Program-made: the position numbers and the translations under genes
Notes under the pieces: generated by a model
Told to the model about the DNA's origin: nothing
Database searches by the model: none
The model's input: the letters and a program-made list of their open reading frames with translations, nothing else
Part shown: one piece after another, positions 17,122 to 25,661 of the stretch
How positions within the stretch are numbered: the first letter of the stretch is position 1
How the letters are laid out: each line of letters begins with the position of its first letter
Assembly: GCF_927312905.1 (NCBI RefSeq)
Contig: NZ_CAKMHQ010000040.1
Span: 1-51,590 of the forward strand
DNA length: 51,590 nucleotides
Direction: 5' to 3'
Source: Candidatus Nitrotoga sp. 1052
Lineage (GTDB): Bacteria > Pseudomonadota > Gammaproteobacteria > Burkholderiales > Gallionellaceae

Positions 17122-17616
17122 ATGAAAAAAACAATTTTTTTTACAACATTAATGTTTATGGCCACTGCGTTTATGGCCACCGCGAGTACAAATGACCCCA
17201 GAAAAACAGTTGATGAGCTTAAAGCAAAATTTACAAAAATGGGCGAACCTAGAATAGAAGGCGTAGAAAAATCTGGAAATATAATTGCTCCAGTCATTTA
17301 TTTCGGTAAACAAAAAATAAACAATAATTTTAGTGTGGTTGATGAAATTAAAAAGTCGTCTGGTGCATATTCTACTGTCTTTGTTAAAGATGGCGTCGAA
17401 TTTATTCGGGTTAGTACAAACGTATTAACGCCTAAAGGAGTTCGCGGGGTTGGAACTAAACTTGCTCACAACAAGGCTTATGACGCAGTAATCAAGGGTG
17501 AAGCATATTGTGGGGATATCGATATTTTAGGTAATTCTTTCTACACTTGTTATGATCCAATTAAAGATAAAGAGGGAAAAGTTATCGGTATATACCTTAT
17601 TGGATTTAAAAAATAA
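17122..17616 (+). CDS. Secreted stand-alone Cache-domain protein
   Basis: A 164-residue protein with a signal peptide (1-22, MKKTIFFTTLMFMATAFMAT) and then a single Cache domain of the Cache_3-Cache_2 type. It shows DEIKKSSGAYSTVFVKDGVE, FIRVSTNVLTPKGVRGVGTKL, AYDAVIKGEAYCGDIDILGN and YDPIKDKEGKVIGIYLIGFKK. Cache domains are usually the periplasmic ligand sensors of chemoreceptors and kinases. Here there is no membrane anchor or output domain, so it may act as a periplasmic binding protein that presents a small molecule to a receptor. It lies in a very AT-rich stretch unlike its neighbours, between an inverted-repeat element and transposon ruins, suggesting transfer. AAAAGG precedes the ATG. 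Confidence 0.85.
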   Translation: MKKTIFFTTLMFMATAFMATASTNDPRKTVDELKAKFTKMGEPRIEGVEKSGNIIAPVIYFGKQKINNNFSVVDEIKKSSGAYSTVFVKDGVEFIRVSTNVLTPKGVRGVGTKLAHNKAYDAVIKGEAYCGDIDILGNSFYTCYDPIKDKEGKVIGIYLIGFKK

Positions 17617-17675
17617 TTATGAACCTTAAAGAAAGACGCGTTAGAATTTAAATTCGCCCAAACATAAGGAATATT

Positions 17676-18653
17676 ACTGCTGTCCGGTTAAACGAGAGGG
17701 CGAACCGCTGAAAGCCATGAAGGACGCTGGATTCCAAGCGACGAAGGGTGGTGTCGGTTTGAACGGCGCAAGGCGGTTCTGGCAGTCTTCCGGTTTTTCT
17801 CCCGGAGGCTGCCATGAATACTGGCAAGACGCTGTTCGCCCAACTGATGGATTTTCTGCCTTGGACCACATTTACCCGAATCGTCGAGCGACATGGTGGC
17901 AACCGCTACGTGAAATTGCTGGCATGTACTGATCAATTCCGCGTGATGGCTTTTGCGCAACTGACTTACCACGAGAGTCTGCGCGATATCGAAGTCTGCC
18001 TTTCGGCGCAGGCTGCCAAGCTCTACCACATGGGATTCCGGCATGAGATCAAACGCTCGACGCTGGCCGATACAAACGAAACGCGGGATTGGCGCATCTA
18101 TTCCGAATTTATCCAGTGCTTGATCGTGCAGGCGCGCAAGCTCTACATTGGCGACAGCTTCGGCATCGAGTTGGAGAACACGGCCTACGCTCTGGATTAG
18201 ACCACCATCGACCTGTGTCTGTCTCTCTTCCCTGGGCGTTGTTTCGCACGACTAAATCGACGGTGAAAATGCATACATTGCTCGACTTGCGCTGCAACAT
18301 CCCCGGCTTCATTCACATCTCGGACGGCAAGCTGGGCGACGTAAATATCCTCGATGTGCTGGTACTGGAACCCGGAGCGATCAGACACACGCCTTCTTTG
18401 TCACCCGCGCCAAGTCGAACACCCGCCTTCGGCGCGTCTATTCGGCACCCGTGGATCGCAGCACGGGAATCGTCTGCGATCAGACCATAGCACTGACCGG
18501 CACTACCAGCCGCAAGGATTATCCAGAACATCTGCATCGTATCTGATTCAAGGATACCGAGACGGGCAAGACACTGGTGTTTCTCACCAACAACTTCACC
18601 TTTCCGGCAGCCACCATCTGCGCGCTCTACAAGCGTCGCTGGCAAGTGGAACG
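17676..18653 (+). pseudogene. IS4-family (DUF4372) transposase, degraded
   Basis: The left terminal repeat ACTGCTGTCCGGTTAAA is at 17676-17692 and the coding region starts at 17814 (MNTGKTLFAQLMDFLPWTTF, with the DUF4372 N-terminal domain). The frame reads well to about residue 128, where ALD is followed by TAG at 18198. It then continues in other frames: HISDGKLGDVN near 18320 and TLVFLTNNFTFPAATICALY near 18570. So at least one nonsense codon and two frameshifts disable it. The C-terminal part is replaced at about 18650 by an unrelated transposase fragment. The same IS family left its right end at 7612-7734. Confidence 0.85.
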
Positions 18654-18996
18654 TGCACGTCTGGTTTGGAGCTACGTAGAGCAGCAGAACCTCAAAGGCA
18701 TGTATGACGCCATCAAAGCACGACAAGGTAGTGCCGGGCGCAGCGCGATTGCGCCGGAGATAGTGTTTGCCTTGTGGCTTTATGCCACTCTCGATCATGT
18801 TGGCAACGCACGCGAACTGGCACGATTGGCTTTGGCGCATGACGCCTATCGCTGGATTTGCGGCGGAGTGCAAGTCAACTACCACACGCTGTCAGACTTC
18901 CGTGTTGACCACGGCACGATGCTCGACGAACTGCTCACCGACAACGTGGCCGCTTTGATGGTCGTGGGTGTCGTCAAACTCAAGTGTGTCCCCTAA
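18654..18996 (+). pseudogene. IS1182-family transposase N-terminal fragment
   Basis: In frame with the tail of the IS4 ruin, the sequence changes after the codons for RRWQVE to the N-terminal part of an IS1182-type transposase. It shows VWSYVEQQNLKGMYDAIKAR, IAPEIVFALWLYATLDHVGN, ARELARLALAHDAYRWICGG and NYHTLSDFRVDHGTMLDELL. It ends at VVKLKCVP, with the entire catalytic DDE part absent. The junction at about 18650 suggests that one element inserted into the other and that a deletion removed the rest. Confidence 0.85.
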
Positions 18997-19451
18997 CGCT
19001 TCGATTTACGTTGATGCCGCCAGTCCCACGGTGTGGTGGGGTCAGAATCAATCCATAATCCCTGCTTTTCTGTACGTGCTTGTTCCTCAGCCTGAGCATA
19101 GATTGTGCGGTCTTCTACGGATTGCTCTTTATGGTATTTCTTGTAGTGCCAAGCTAGAACCGCTTTGACCTGCTGAAGATTGGCATCTGTACCATCCACC
19201 AATATCTTGCCCACAGTGCGACCATATTTGTCCTGCTTGCTGTATTCAACCGTCACCTGATTATTGAACACCAGAGAGGAAAGATGCTCTTTGGACTTGT
19301 TACCGAATGCCTGCATCTTTTCGGGGGAATCAATACCCATTAGGCGGATTTTCCATTGAGTGTTGGTGGCATCCAATACAGGCACAGTATCGCCATCAGC
19401 AATGCCCATAATGCGTCCGTATAGTGTGTCTGCGGTAAGACGTATTAGCAA
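18993..19451 (-). CDS. Thermonuclease (SNase-like), signal peptide frameshifted
   Basis: A 152-residue staphylococcal-nuclease fold protein. It shows the active-site segments GDTVPVLD, IRLMGIDSPE (Arg and Asp/Glu of the SNase site), DKYGRTVGKILVDGTDANLQ (second Arg) and the C-terminal QGLWIDSDPTTPWDWR. The open frame begins with TTG at 19451. A perfect signal peptide (MKSNFIRILLLAAFLIFA) is encoded from the ATG at 19500 in another frame and would join it at about 19440 with a one-base shift. So the original gene was probably 18993-19500 and exported, and is now frameshifted, or the assembly has an error here. Calcium-dependent DNA/RNA cleavage outside the cytosol is the expected activity. Confidence 0.8.
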   Translation of the reverse strand: MLIRLTADTLYGRIMGIADGDTVPVLDATNTQWKIRLMGIDSPEKMQAFGNKSKEHLSSLVFNNQVTVEYSKQDKYGRTVGKILVDGTDANLQQVKAVLAWHYKKYHKEQSVEDRTIYAQAEEQARTEKQGLWIDSDPTTPWDWRHQRKSKR

Positions 19452-19515
19452 ATATTAGAAAGGCTGCCAGGAGCAGAATTCGGATAAAGTTCGATTTCAT
19501 TTTTGGAGAACCGTT

Positions 19516-19686
19516 ATGACCGATTTGGTGGAGCTTGCACACTACTACAATCTTGCTAACCAGTTAATTGAAAAAGCGAGTAAGCAGGACATTGCCGAGA
19601 CCGCAAGACTGTTGGCAGTGAATCTAGCGCATTACAAAATGAAATATGGTGAACTGCCGTTGGACGAAACTCTCGCCATGTATTGA
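19516..19686 (+). CDS. Small hypothetical protein
   Basis: A 56-residue protein starting with ATG at 19516, with GGAG 10 bases upstream. The sequence MTDLVELAHYYNLANQLIEK continues SKQDIAETARLLAVNLAHYK and ends in TLAMY. It is a regular amphipathic helical protein with good codon use. It opens a run of three same-strand genes ending with the GIY-YIG-like protein and is divergent from the thermonuclease. No function is known. The next small frame begins one base after its stop. The two may be halves of one gene split by a small indel. Confidence 0.6.
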   Translation: MTDLVELAHYYNLANQLIEKASKQDIAETARLLAVNLAHYKMKYGELPLDETLAMY

Positions 19687-19687
19687 T

Positions 19688-19795
19688 ATGGATAAATCCA
19701 ACTCTGAGCAAACCCAAATGTTGGTGAACGGTATCGAGGTCCTTATTGGTGTGCTGGGGAATATCGTTATGGGTATCGGACAAGAAAAACACTGA
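19688..19795 (+). CDS. Small hypothetical protein (35 aa)
   Basis: It begins at ATG 19688, overlapping the tail of the previous gene's stop region, and encodes MDKSNSEQTQMLVNGIEVLI, then GVLGNIVMGIGQEKH. The second half is an amphipathic or membrane-tending helix. It is either an independent small protein or the displaced C-terminus of the preceding gene. It is followed 7 bases later by the GIY-YIG-like gene. It is too short for a confident family call. Confidence 0.45.
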   Translation: MDKSNSEQTQMLVNGIEVLIGVLGNIVMGIGQEKH

Positions 19796-19802
19796 CTAAA
19801 AA

Positions 19803-20129
19803 ATGTCCCGCCGCATCCACTATCACGTATATGTTATTGAGTTGTCCAAGGACGTGCTGTACGAAGGCAAGTTCAAGAAATGCAACCCCGGCTACATCTC
19901 AGGCAAGTCTTGCGTATATGTCGGCATGACGGGATTAGACCCTGATGTGCGCTTCGATAAACACAAGGCAGGTATCCAGTCTAACAGGTACGTCAAACAA
20001 TATGGATTACGGTTGTTGCCTGACCTCTACGAAGGATTTAATCCAATGTCCTATGAAGAGGCTTGTGACAAGGAAATAGAGTTAGGGATTGATTTGCGGA
20101 GTGCAGGGTTTGGAGTTTGGCAAGCGTAA
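19803..20129 (+). CDS. GIY-YIG-like small protein
   Basis: This 108-residue protein has the elements of a compact GIY-YIG fold. It has a first strand YHVYVIEL (the GIY position), the second strand CVYVGMTG (the YIG position), the helix with Arg and Lys in DPDVRFDKHKAG, and a later acidic helix YEEACDKEIELGIDL. GIY-YIG domains hydrolyse DNA with a single metal ion, but this variant departs from the canonical motif, so activity is uncertain. It has no signal peptide. It ends the three-gene run 19516-20129. The family seems widespread in proteobacteria as an uncharacterised protein. Confidence 0.6.
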   Translation: MSRRIHYHVYVIELSKDVLYEGKFKKCNPGYISGKSCVYVGMTGLDPDVRFDKHKAGIQSNRYVKQYGLRLLPDLYEGFNPMSYEEACDKEIELGIDLRSAGFGVWQA

Positions 20130-20371
20130 GAGGCGCGAAATTAAAGGAGTAACCCTCTTTATCATCAAACTCAGGGAATAATCGCCTCAACGTGCAAATA
20201 ACACGTCTATGAGTCAATCTAATGGGATTCATCCTCTTACGTTTTCAATATCAGTCGTTTTTGCCAATCCCAAGGCCATGAATTCTGTGACAGCAATTTA
20301 AAATCCATGGGAGGTCTTCAGCATTCACTTGAAAATCCTACGCTGACCCTACACAGGCTAGAATTTAAAAA

Positions 20372-20408
20372 ATAAAAAAGGCCCGCATCGCTGTAGGCCT
20401 TTGTTTTT
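20372..20408 (-). terminator. Rho-independent terminator of tRNA-Lys
   Basis: On the minus strand an AAAGGCC / GGCCTTT stem with a loop of about 12 bases is followed by a run of T. It lies immediately downstream of the tRNA-Lys 3' end. Confidence 0.85.
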
Positions 20409-20410
20409 AT

Positions 20411-20486
20411 TGGTGGGTTGTGTGTGACTCGAACACACGACCAACGGATTAAGAGTCCGATGCTCTACCAACTGAGCTAACAACCC
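20411..20486 (-). tRNA. tRNA-Lys (anticodon CTT)
   Basis: The minus strand folds into a full cloverleaf of 76 bases including the encoded CCA. It has acceptor stem GGGTTGT/ACAACCC, D arm GCTC...GAGC, an anticodon stem TCGGA/TCCGT with loop CTCTTAA giving anticodon CTT, a short variable loop, and T arm GTGTG TTCGAGT CACAC. It reads AAG codons. It has its own promoter and terminator, so it is a monocistronic unit. Confidence 0.97.
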
Positions 20487-20508
20487 AAAAGATAAATCTG
20501 AGGAGCGA

Positions 20509-20536
20509 ATTGTAGGCAGACTGGTGAAATTGTCAA
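20509..20536 (-). promoter_or_regulatory. Sigma70 promoter of tRNA-Lys
   Basis: On the minus strand TTGACA (20531-20536) and TACAAT (20509-20514) are separated by 16 bases, upstream of the tRNA 5' end at 20486. This is near consensus and fits a strong stable-RNA promoter. Confidence 0.85.
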
Positions 20537-20839
20537 ATTTTTTTCTGTTAAAAATCCTGTTCTTGGTGAATTGTTGTGCCGGGTTATTGTGCTATGTTAT
20601 AGTTTTTATCGAATAACTATTTCTTTTGGCGCAGCCAAAAAAGTAATGGGCGGAACACTATGCAGCATAGATTTTCTAATGGTCCCAATAAGAAATCCTA
20701 TAATAAAATTGATCTATACCTACATCGGTTTGGTATATTGAAGGAAATAAGCCTAATGGAAATTTTGGTTAAGAACTAATTTATTGCTTGGAACGCTGTC
20801 CTAGCTTTCTATCCATCACAACTTTAATTTATCTAAATT
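20537..20839. other. Intergenic region before hslR
   Basis: About 300 AT-rich bases between the divergent tRNA-Lys promoter and hslR. I see no gene. It should hold the hslR promoter, but no box is convincing enough to annotate. Confidence 0.4.
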
Positions 20840-21247
20840 ATGAATACCGTTGACGAAAAAGACGATAACGCCAAGTTTCGCATAGACAAATGGTTATGGG
20901 CTGCACGTTTCTTCAAAACACGATCTTTATCCGTAGATGCTTTAGAGTGCGGTAAGGTTTTATGCAATGGCGTGCGTGTTAAGCCAGCAAAATCGGTAGC
21001 AGTAGGCGATATGCTTTCTATCCGCATTGGGCCATATCAATTTGTAGTAGAGATATTAGCTCTGTCCAGCAAACGAGGACCAGCTCCCCAAGCGCAGATG
21101 CTTTACAGTGAAACGGAAGAAAGTCTCCTGCGAAGGAAAGCTCTGTCTGATGAATTAAAAGCACAGCCGATGCCCACTTTTCTCAGAGGGAGGCCGACCA
21201 AACGCGACCGAAGAGAAATTGAGAAGCTGAAGGGTAGTGTTTGGTAA
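20840..21247 (+). CDS. hslR: Ribosome-associated heat shock protein Hsp15 (S4 domain)
   Basis: A 135-residue Hsp15 homologue. The S4 RNA-binding domain spans about 13-75 (FRIDKWLWAARFFKTRSLSV, GKVLCNGVRVKPAKSVAVGD, LSIRIG). A basic C-terminal extension (RGRPTKRDRREIEKLKG) is typical of the family. Hsp15 binds 50S subunits carrying a nascent chain and helps recycle blocked large subunits during heat stress. The length is normal. It is monocistronic, convergent with the lipid-transport operon. Confidence 0.95.
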   Translation: MNTVDEKDDNAKFRIDKWLWAARFFKTRSLSVDALECGKVLCNGVRVKPAKSVAVGDMLSIRIGPYQFVVEILALSSKRGPAPQAQMLYSETEESLLRRKALSDELKAQPMPTFLRGRPTKRDRREIEKLKGSVW

Positions 21248-21372
21248 TATTCACGTTGAGTACTTGGTAAAGATCCTGTTTGCTCATGGCATTATTCTTG
21301 TTCTAAATTGAAAATACATATTTCATCTTCTATATTCCCAGCGTTTGATCAGCCAGCTGATGCGTTATATAT

Positions 21373-22050
21373 TTATCTGGACTCCCCGGTTGTGCTGCGT
21401 ATGCTGGTTACTTTTTCGGCACAGAAGGTAGCCAGCTCTGCAAGCACGGTACTTACCGCTTGATTGGCAGCCACTACGCCGCCATAGGGATCTTCACTGG
21501 TAGCGACAACGAGTGCATCGAACTCACGCGATGCTAGCACTCGACGGGTTGCGCTGTTTACGATGTAGGCGCGCAGAGTGAAACGAACCCGACTAGGCTG
21601 ACTCAGGAACTCATGTTGTAACCGCACAACCTCGGTGTCTAGTCTTAGTTCACCGGCTGCTGGGCTGGGCATTTGAATTACGGCACGAAACGCCCTGCTG
21701 TGCTCAATAGCGGTGACAATTAGCGGCACTAGCATGCGCGCCGGCGTATCGACCCATTCGCTATATGCATAGTATTCCGGTTTGTGAGGTTTGCGTACAT
21801 AGATGATGCGTTGGCTATCGAAACCTGCTGCCGCGCGCGTTGGACTGATAATTAATGTAGGCGCTGAGGCTGGTGCCGGCAACAAGGGTCGTACAACGGT
21901 TCGCACATTGTCGAGCGAGTAAAAAGTGGGTTGGGGGAGGTGTTCCGGACGCAGAGCAGCGCAGCCGCAGACTAGTGTAAGCATTAGACACATGGCGCTG
22001 AGTTGGCACCAGTGTGCAAAAGAAATTCTGTGCATGACTGTTTTAGTCAT
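21373..22050 (-). CDS. ABC-type transport auxiliary lipoprotein (PqiC/LptE-like)
   Basis: A 225-residue lipoprotein of the ABC-transporter auxiliary component family, similar to PqiC. The N-terminal signal (about 10-30) ends in LTLVCGC, making C30 the likely lipidated residue. The mature part shows YSLDNVRTVVRPLLPAP, DSQRIIYVRKPHKPEYYAYS, ARMLVPLIVTAIE and a C-terminal helix. Such proteins sit on the inner face of the outer membrane and receive lipids from the MCE protein. Its ATG overlaps the stop of the upstream MCE gene by four bases, so it is the last gene of the four-gene operon. Confidence 0.9.
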   Translation of the reverse strand: MTKTVMHRISFAHWCQLSAMCLMLTLVCGCAALRPEHLPQPTFYSLDNVRTVVRPLLPAPASAPTLIISPTRAAAGFDSQRIIYVRKPHKPEYYAYSEWVDTPARMLVPLIVTAIEHSRAFRAVIQMPSPAAGELRLDTEVVRLQHEFLSQPSRVRFTLRAYIVNSATRRVLASREFDALVVATSEDPYGGVVAANQAVSTVLAELATFCAEKVTSIRSTTGESR

Positions 22051-22982
22051 TTTTTAGATTCTCCCGGTCCTGTTGGCACTGGCTTGTGACCAAATATAAA
22101 ACCACTAGGATTACGTTCGGTCTGCTCGCTTAGTCGCCGCAGGGAGGTAGTCAGAACGTTTATTTCGCCGAGCAGCCGTTCTACTTCCGGCAGTGTTTCC
22201 GCAGTGAAATGCTTCATGTCTGCGCCAATAGCGTCAACAGTTTTTCTTATAGTAGCACTGGCAAGTGCTGTTTCGTTTCCCATTTTTTCAAGGGCGTCAG
22301 CGCTGCGGCTGATGCGCGCGATCACCGGTCCGAGCTGCGCTGTTACACGAGCACTGTTGTCGAAAGTACGCGCGGCGCTGACAATGCCCGTATCAAGCGT
22401 ATCCTTGTGCATTTCGAGTGTGTGCGCTACGGCCGCGATATCGGCAAGCGCGCTTTTGATCGCTGCCTGATTCTCCGCGCTGAGTATCGCATTGACATTG
22501 GTTGAAGTACTGTCAAGCTTGGCCAGCACTGAAATAAGCACATTTTCCAGACGAGTGCTGAGTGATGGCTTGGTGTGAATCACCGGATATTCACCTTTCA
22601 CTGCTGCGCGCAATGGGGGCGATGTTGCCACGCCTCCAGTAAGCTCGATAAAGGCTATGCCAGTCAAACCTTGCGTCTTGAGCATCGCTACAGTATCAAC
22701 TTTGATCGGTGTGCCGCGCTCAATTGCGAGTGTAAGTTGCACATGATTTGGGTTGCCTGGATCGAGCCGAATTTCTCGAACCTTGCCGATCTCAACGCCA
22801 CTGTATTTGACCGGAGCATTAAGATTAAGACCGGATACCGATTCGTTGACAAATGCCAGATAAAGGTCGTATTTTTTCTGGAACGCACCACCCGTGCCGA
22901 GCCATATTGCGCCGACGATGGATACCGCGGCAAGGACGAGTACGAATAGACCAACCGCAACATAGTTTACTTTGTTTTCCAT
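22047..22982 (-). CDS. MCE-domain protein (MlaD family)
   Basis: A 311-residue periplasmic protein with one N-terminal TM helix (about 8-28) and one MCE domain (about 38-115, YDLYLAFVNESVSGLNLNAP, VKYSGVEIGKVREIRLDP, TQGLTGIAFIEL). A long alpha-helical coiled-coil tail of about 180 residues follows. The shape is that of MlaD-like substrate-binding subunits, with the tail long enough to form a helical tube. It binds phospholipids and passes them between the membranes. It overlaps the ATPase gene by 16 bases and the lipoprotein gene by 4. Confidence 0.93.
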   Translation of the reverse strand: MENKVNYVAVGLFVLVLAAVSIVGAIWLGTGGAFQKKYDLYLAFVNESVSGLNLNAPVKYSGVEIGKVREIRLDPGNPNHVQLTLAIERGTPIKVDTVAMLKTQGLTGIAFIELTGGVATSPPLRAAVKGEYPVIHTKPSLSTRLENVLISVLAKLDSTSTNVNAILSAENQAAIKSALADIAAVAHTLEMHKDTLDTGIVSAARTFDNSARVTAQLGPVIARISRSADALEKMGNETALASATIRKTVDAIGADMKHFTAETLPEVERLLGEINVLTTSLRRLSEQTERNPSGFIFGHKPVPTGPGESKK

Positions 22983-23758
22983 GGCTGCTTATGCTCACGT
23001 TGTCCAACTTTGCCTCGCGGGCCTTCAAAAAACTGCCGGACGGCGGGATTATCCACGTGCGAAAGCTCTTCCATTGAGCCGACGCCCTGCACTTTGCCTT
23101 CACCTAGGACTGCAACGCGGTCAGTCACCTGCCATAATAAGTCAAGGTCGTGCGTGATCATAACGATGGTCAAGTCGTATAGGTCACGTAGCTTGAGTAC
23201 CAACTTGTCGACGTCGCTTGCGCTGGCCGGGTCGAGGCCAGACGTCGGTTCGTCAAGAAACAGCAACTCAGGATCAAGCGCGAGTGCGCGCGCGAGCGAT
23301 GCCCGCTTGAGCATGCCACCGCTCAACTCGGCCGGATACTGCATTGCAGTTTCCGGCGCGAGGCCAATTAGCGCCAATTTAAAAGCTGCAATATCATCAA
23401 TCAGTGCGTCACCAAGATCGGTATGCTCGCGTAGCGGCAAGCCGATATTTTCCAGCACGTTAAGCGAGCTGAATAAACCGCCGTGCTGGAACATTACGCC
23501 CAAGCGCTGGCGTAGCGCGAGTGCTGCATCCTCTCCGAGCGACTGAATATCTTCACCAAACACTTTAATTGTGCCGGAATCTGGGCGCTGTAACAGAATC
23601 ATTTCGCGCAGTAAAGTCGACTTGCCGGAGCCTATGCCGCCGACAATCGCGAAGATCTCCGCGCGGCGTATTTCAAGGTCGAGGCCGGCATGCACGACGT
23701 GATTACCGAAACGTGTCGATACGTTGTAGACCTCGATCACTGCAGTGTCTCTTAGCAT
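22967..23758 (-). CDS. ABC transporter ATP-binding protein (MlaF family)
   Basis: A 263-residue ATPase with every ABC motif: Walker A GGIGSGKST (residues 40-48; an Ile where most have a Ser or Cys), signature LSGGMLKR, Walker B LLFLDEPTSGLD and the switch His in MITHDLDLL. The sequence around the signature and the RVAVLGEGKVQGVG end are typical of MlaF-type lipid importers/exporters. It powers the MlaE-like permease. It begins one base after the permease stop, so the complex is made from a single mRNA. Confidence 0.95.
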   Translation of the reverse strand: MLRDTAVIEVYNVSTRFGNHVVHAGLDLEIRRAEIFAIVGGIGSGKSTLLREMILLQRPDSGTIKVFGEDIQSLGEDAALALRQRLGVMFQHGGLFSSLNVLENIGLPLREHTDLGDALIDDIAAFKLALIGLAPETAMQYPAELSGGMLKRASLARALALDPELLFLDEPTSGLDPASASDVDKLVLKLRDLYDLTIVMITHDLDLLWQVTDRVAVLGEGKVQGVGSMEELSHVDNPAVRQFFEGPRGKVGQREHKQPWKTK

Positions 23759-23759
23759 G

Positions 23760-24881
23760 TCAGAGGCCCATCAAGCTGAATATAACTGAGAATAACGCAT
23801 CGGTGACAATTACCAGAAAGATTGCCTGCACGACGCTGTGCGTTGCCTGTCGGCCGACGCTGTCGCCCCCACCCTTTGTGCGGAAACCCTGAAAACAACC
23901 AACCATTGTGATAATAGCCGCGAACACCGGCGCCTTGCCGAAGCCGATTAAATAGTCGGAGAGATCAACGTTGTTGACGAAGCGGTCTAAAAAATCCTCA
24001 TAGCTGACGCCAAGCTGCGCACGCGCCGTGATCATGCCACCGAATACACCAAGTACGTCGGCATATACGGTTAGGAGTGGCAGCGCGATTAGCAATGCGA
24101 ATACCTTTGGAATCACCAACAGATCCAGCGGCGGAATACCAATAGTGCGCATCGCGTCGATCTCTTCGGTCACGACCATCGTGCCGATCTGTGCGGCGTA
24201 GGCCGAGCCAGAGCGTCCGGCAACGATGATGGCCGTGATCAGCGGCGCAAATTCGCGCAACACCGACAAGCCTACAAGATCAACTACGAATATGTTGGCG
24301 CCATAACGCCGGAGTTGACTGGCAACCTGATAAGCAATGACGACTCCCACCAGAAAGGACAGCAAGCCGATAATGGGCAGCGCGCTGAAGCCAGCGCTAT
24401 AAATATTGTGAAGGATTGGGCGCCAGCGTAAGCGGGTGGGCTGCCTGAGGATGCCTGTAACTGCGACCGCGCTTTCTCCAACGAAACTTAACAACGCGAA
24501 AATTTCTTCCAGAATCGCTGCAACGCTTCGGCCAAGTTGTTCAAGCGCGGGGCGGCGCGAAATTTTTATTTTCGGTGTGTCAGAGTATTGCGAAACCAAT
24601 TCCAGCAACTTTGTGAACTCGGGGCGCCAGCCGCGCAGGCTCAGCGCAATGCCTTGGCCGCGTAGTCGTTGCATCAGCCGATGCAATATACACATACCTG
24701 CGGTATCTAATGCTTCAATGCGCATACCGTCAATGATGATTTCCGTATTGTTAGCAACGGGCAATACGTCGAGATGCTGGCCAAGGGTACCTATCCCGCG
24801 CGCAGTCCAACACCCTGACAATGCGAGTTCGTGCAAGGTCGGCTGAGAGATAGCTGCGGGCGTTAACTGCGGCGGGTTCAT
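23760..24881 (-). CDS. MlaE-family permease with N-terminal STAS domain
   Basis: A 373-residue inner-membrane permease. Residues about 10-100 form a STAS-like domain (NNTEIIIDGMRIEALDTAGM, then CILHRLMQRL). In classical Mla systems this domain is the separate subunit MlaB, so here the two are fused. Residues about 120-370 are the MlaE permease with five or six TM helices and the conserved IVAGRSGSAYAAQIGTM and EIDAMRTIGIPPLDLLVIPK segments. It is the first gene of the operon; a GAAGGT ribosome site sits 6 bases upstream. It moves lipid between the ATPase and the MCE protein. Confidence 0.93.
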   Translation of the reverse strand: MNPPQLTPAAISQPTLHELALSGCWTARGIGTLGQHLDVLPVANNTEIIIDGMRIEALDTAGMCILHRLMQRLRGQGIALSLRGWRPEFTKLLELVSQYSDTPKIKISRRPALEQLGRSVAAILEEIFALLSFVGESAVAVTGILRQPTRLRWRPILHNIYSAGFSALPIIGLLSFLVGVVIAYQVASQLRRYGANIFVVDLVGLSVLREFAPLITAIIVAGRSGSAYAAQIGTMVVTEEIDAMRTIGIPPLDLLVIPKVFALLIALPLLTVYADVLGVFGGMITARAQLGVSYEDFLDRFVNNVDLSDYLIGFGKAPVFAAIITMVGCFQGFRTKGGGDSVGRQATHSVVQAIFLVIVTDALFSVIFSLMGL

Positions 24882-25661
24882 AAAAGACCTTCACAAGACT
24901 GAAAAGCTAATCCACATTCAATTGGCAAGCTGGTAGAGAATGCGTTGCAAATAGGGTATGGAACGTGGTTGGTATGGAGTCTCAGCGCGATTATCAAGGT
25001 TCGTGCTTTCATCACTTATAGATGCGGGAATATTGCTCGTAAGCATTTTTGTATAAATCATAAATCTCGCGAATTTCATAGCGCATTTTCATCTCCAGCC
25101 AATGAAATATTTGTGGAACTATTTCATGTCCCCCAAGCACCCCGCAAATCTAAAAGTCGGCGTATTAATAAAAAACTGTATATTTTTATAATCAATCAAA
25201 AACTGCGAAAAATCGGTGCGCTATCGTACATAGCAAGCGAGGGTGTCGCCGTGAGCAGTTAAAATAACCATTAGATTCAGGCGGGGGACGATTTTTAATC
25301 GATCAGAGAAAAGGATGGAGGATGGTGTGTTGCCAATCGGCTAGACGCTCGGTTTGCGGTGCAGTTTGAAGCCCGTTCCTCAATCCTCCGTCATCACCAA
25401 GGTCTGTAGTTTTATTGCCGTTTACCTTGTTCGTTTTTCAGATTATCTTTGACGCATTAAATGTGGAGAGGGTGAACTTAATCAACATGGCCTTAACATG
25501 ATTTTATCCTGATTTCAGGATAGGTCTTTTAGCGCAATCGTTTAATATAATGGAATAATATTCTGGAAGAAAGGTGCGCTACAATACCGCAATTGTTCAT
25601 TTTGCTTCACGTTGAATTCAAGGAAAAAAATTATGCGTCTATTAATGGGAAGGGTAATTTC
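24882..25661. other. 780-bp intergenic region between divergent genes
   Basis: No gene is supported. Near 25505-25525 there is a small palindrome, TATCCTG and CAGGATA around a 4-base centre, upstream of the Sel1 gene, which might be an operator. Frames here are short and start without ribosome sites. Both flanking genes read away from the region, so it should contain two promoters. Confidence 0.4.
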
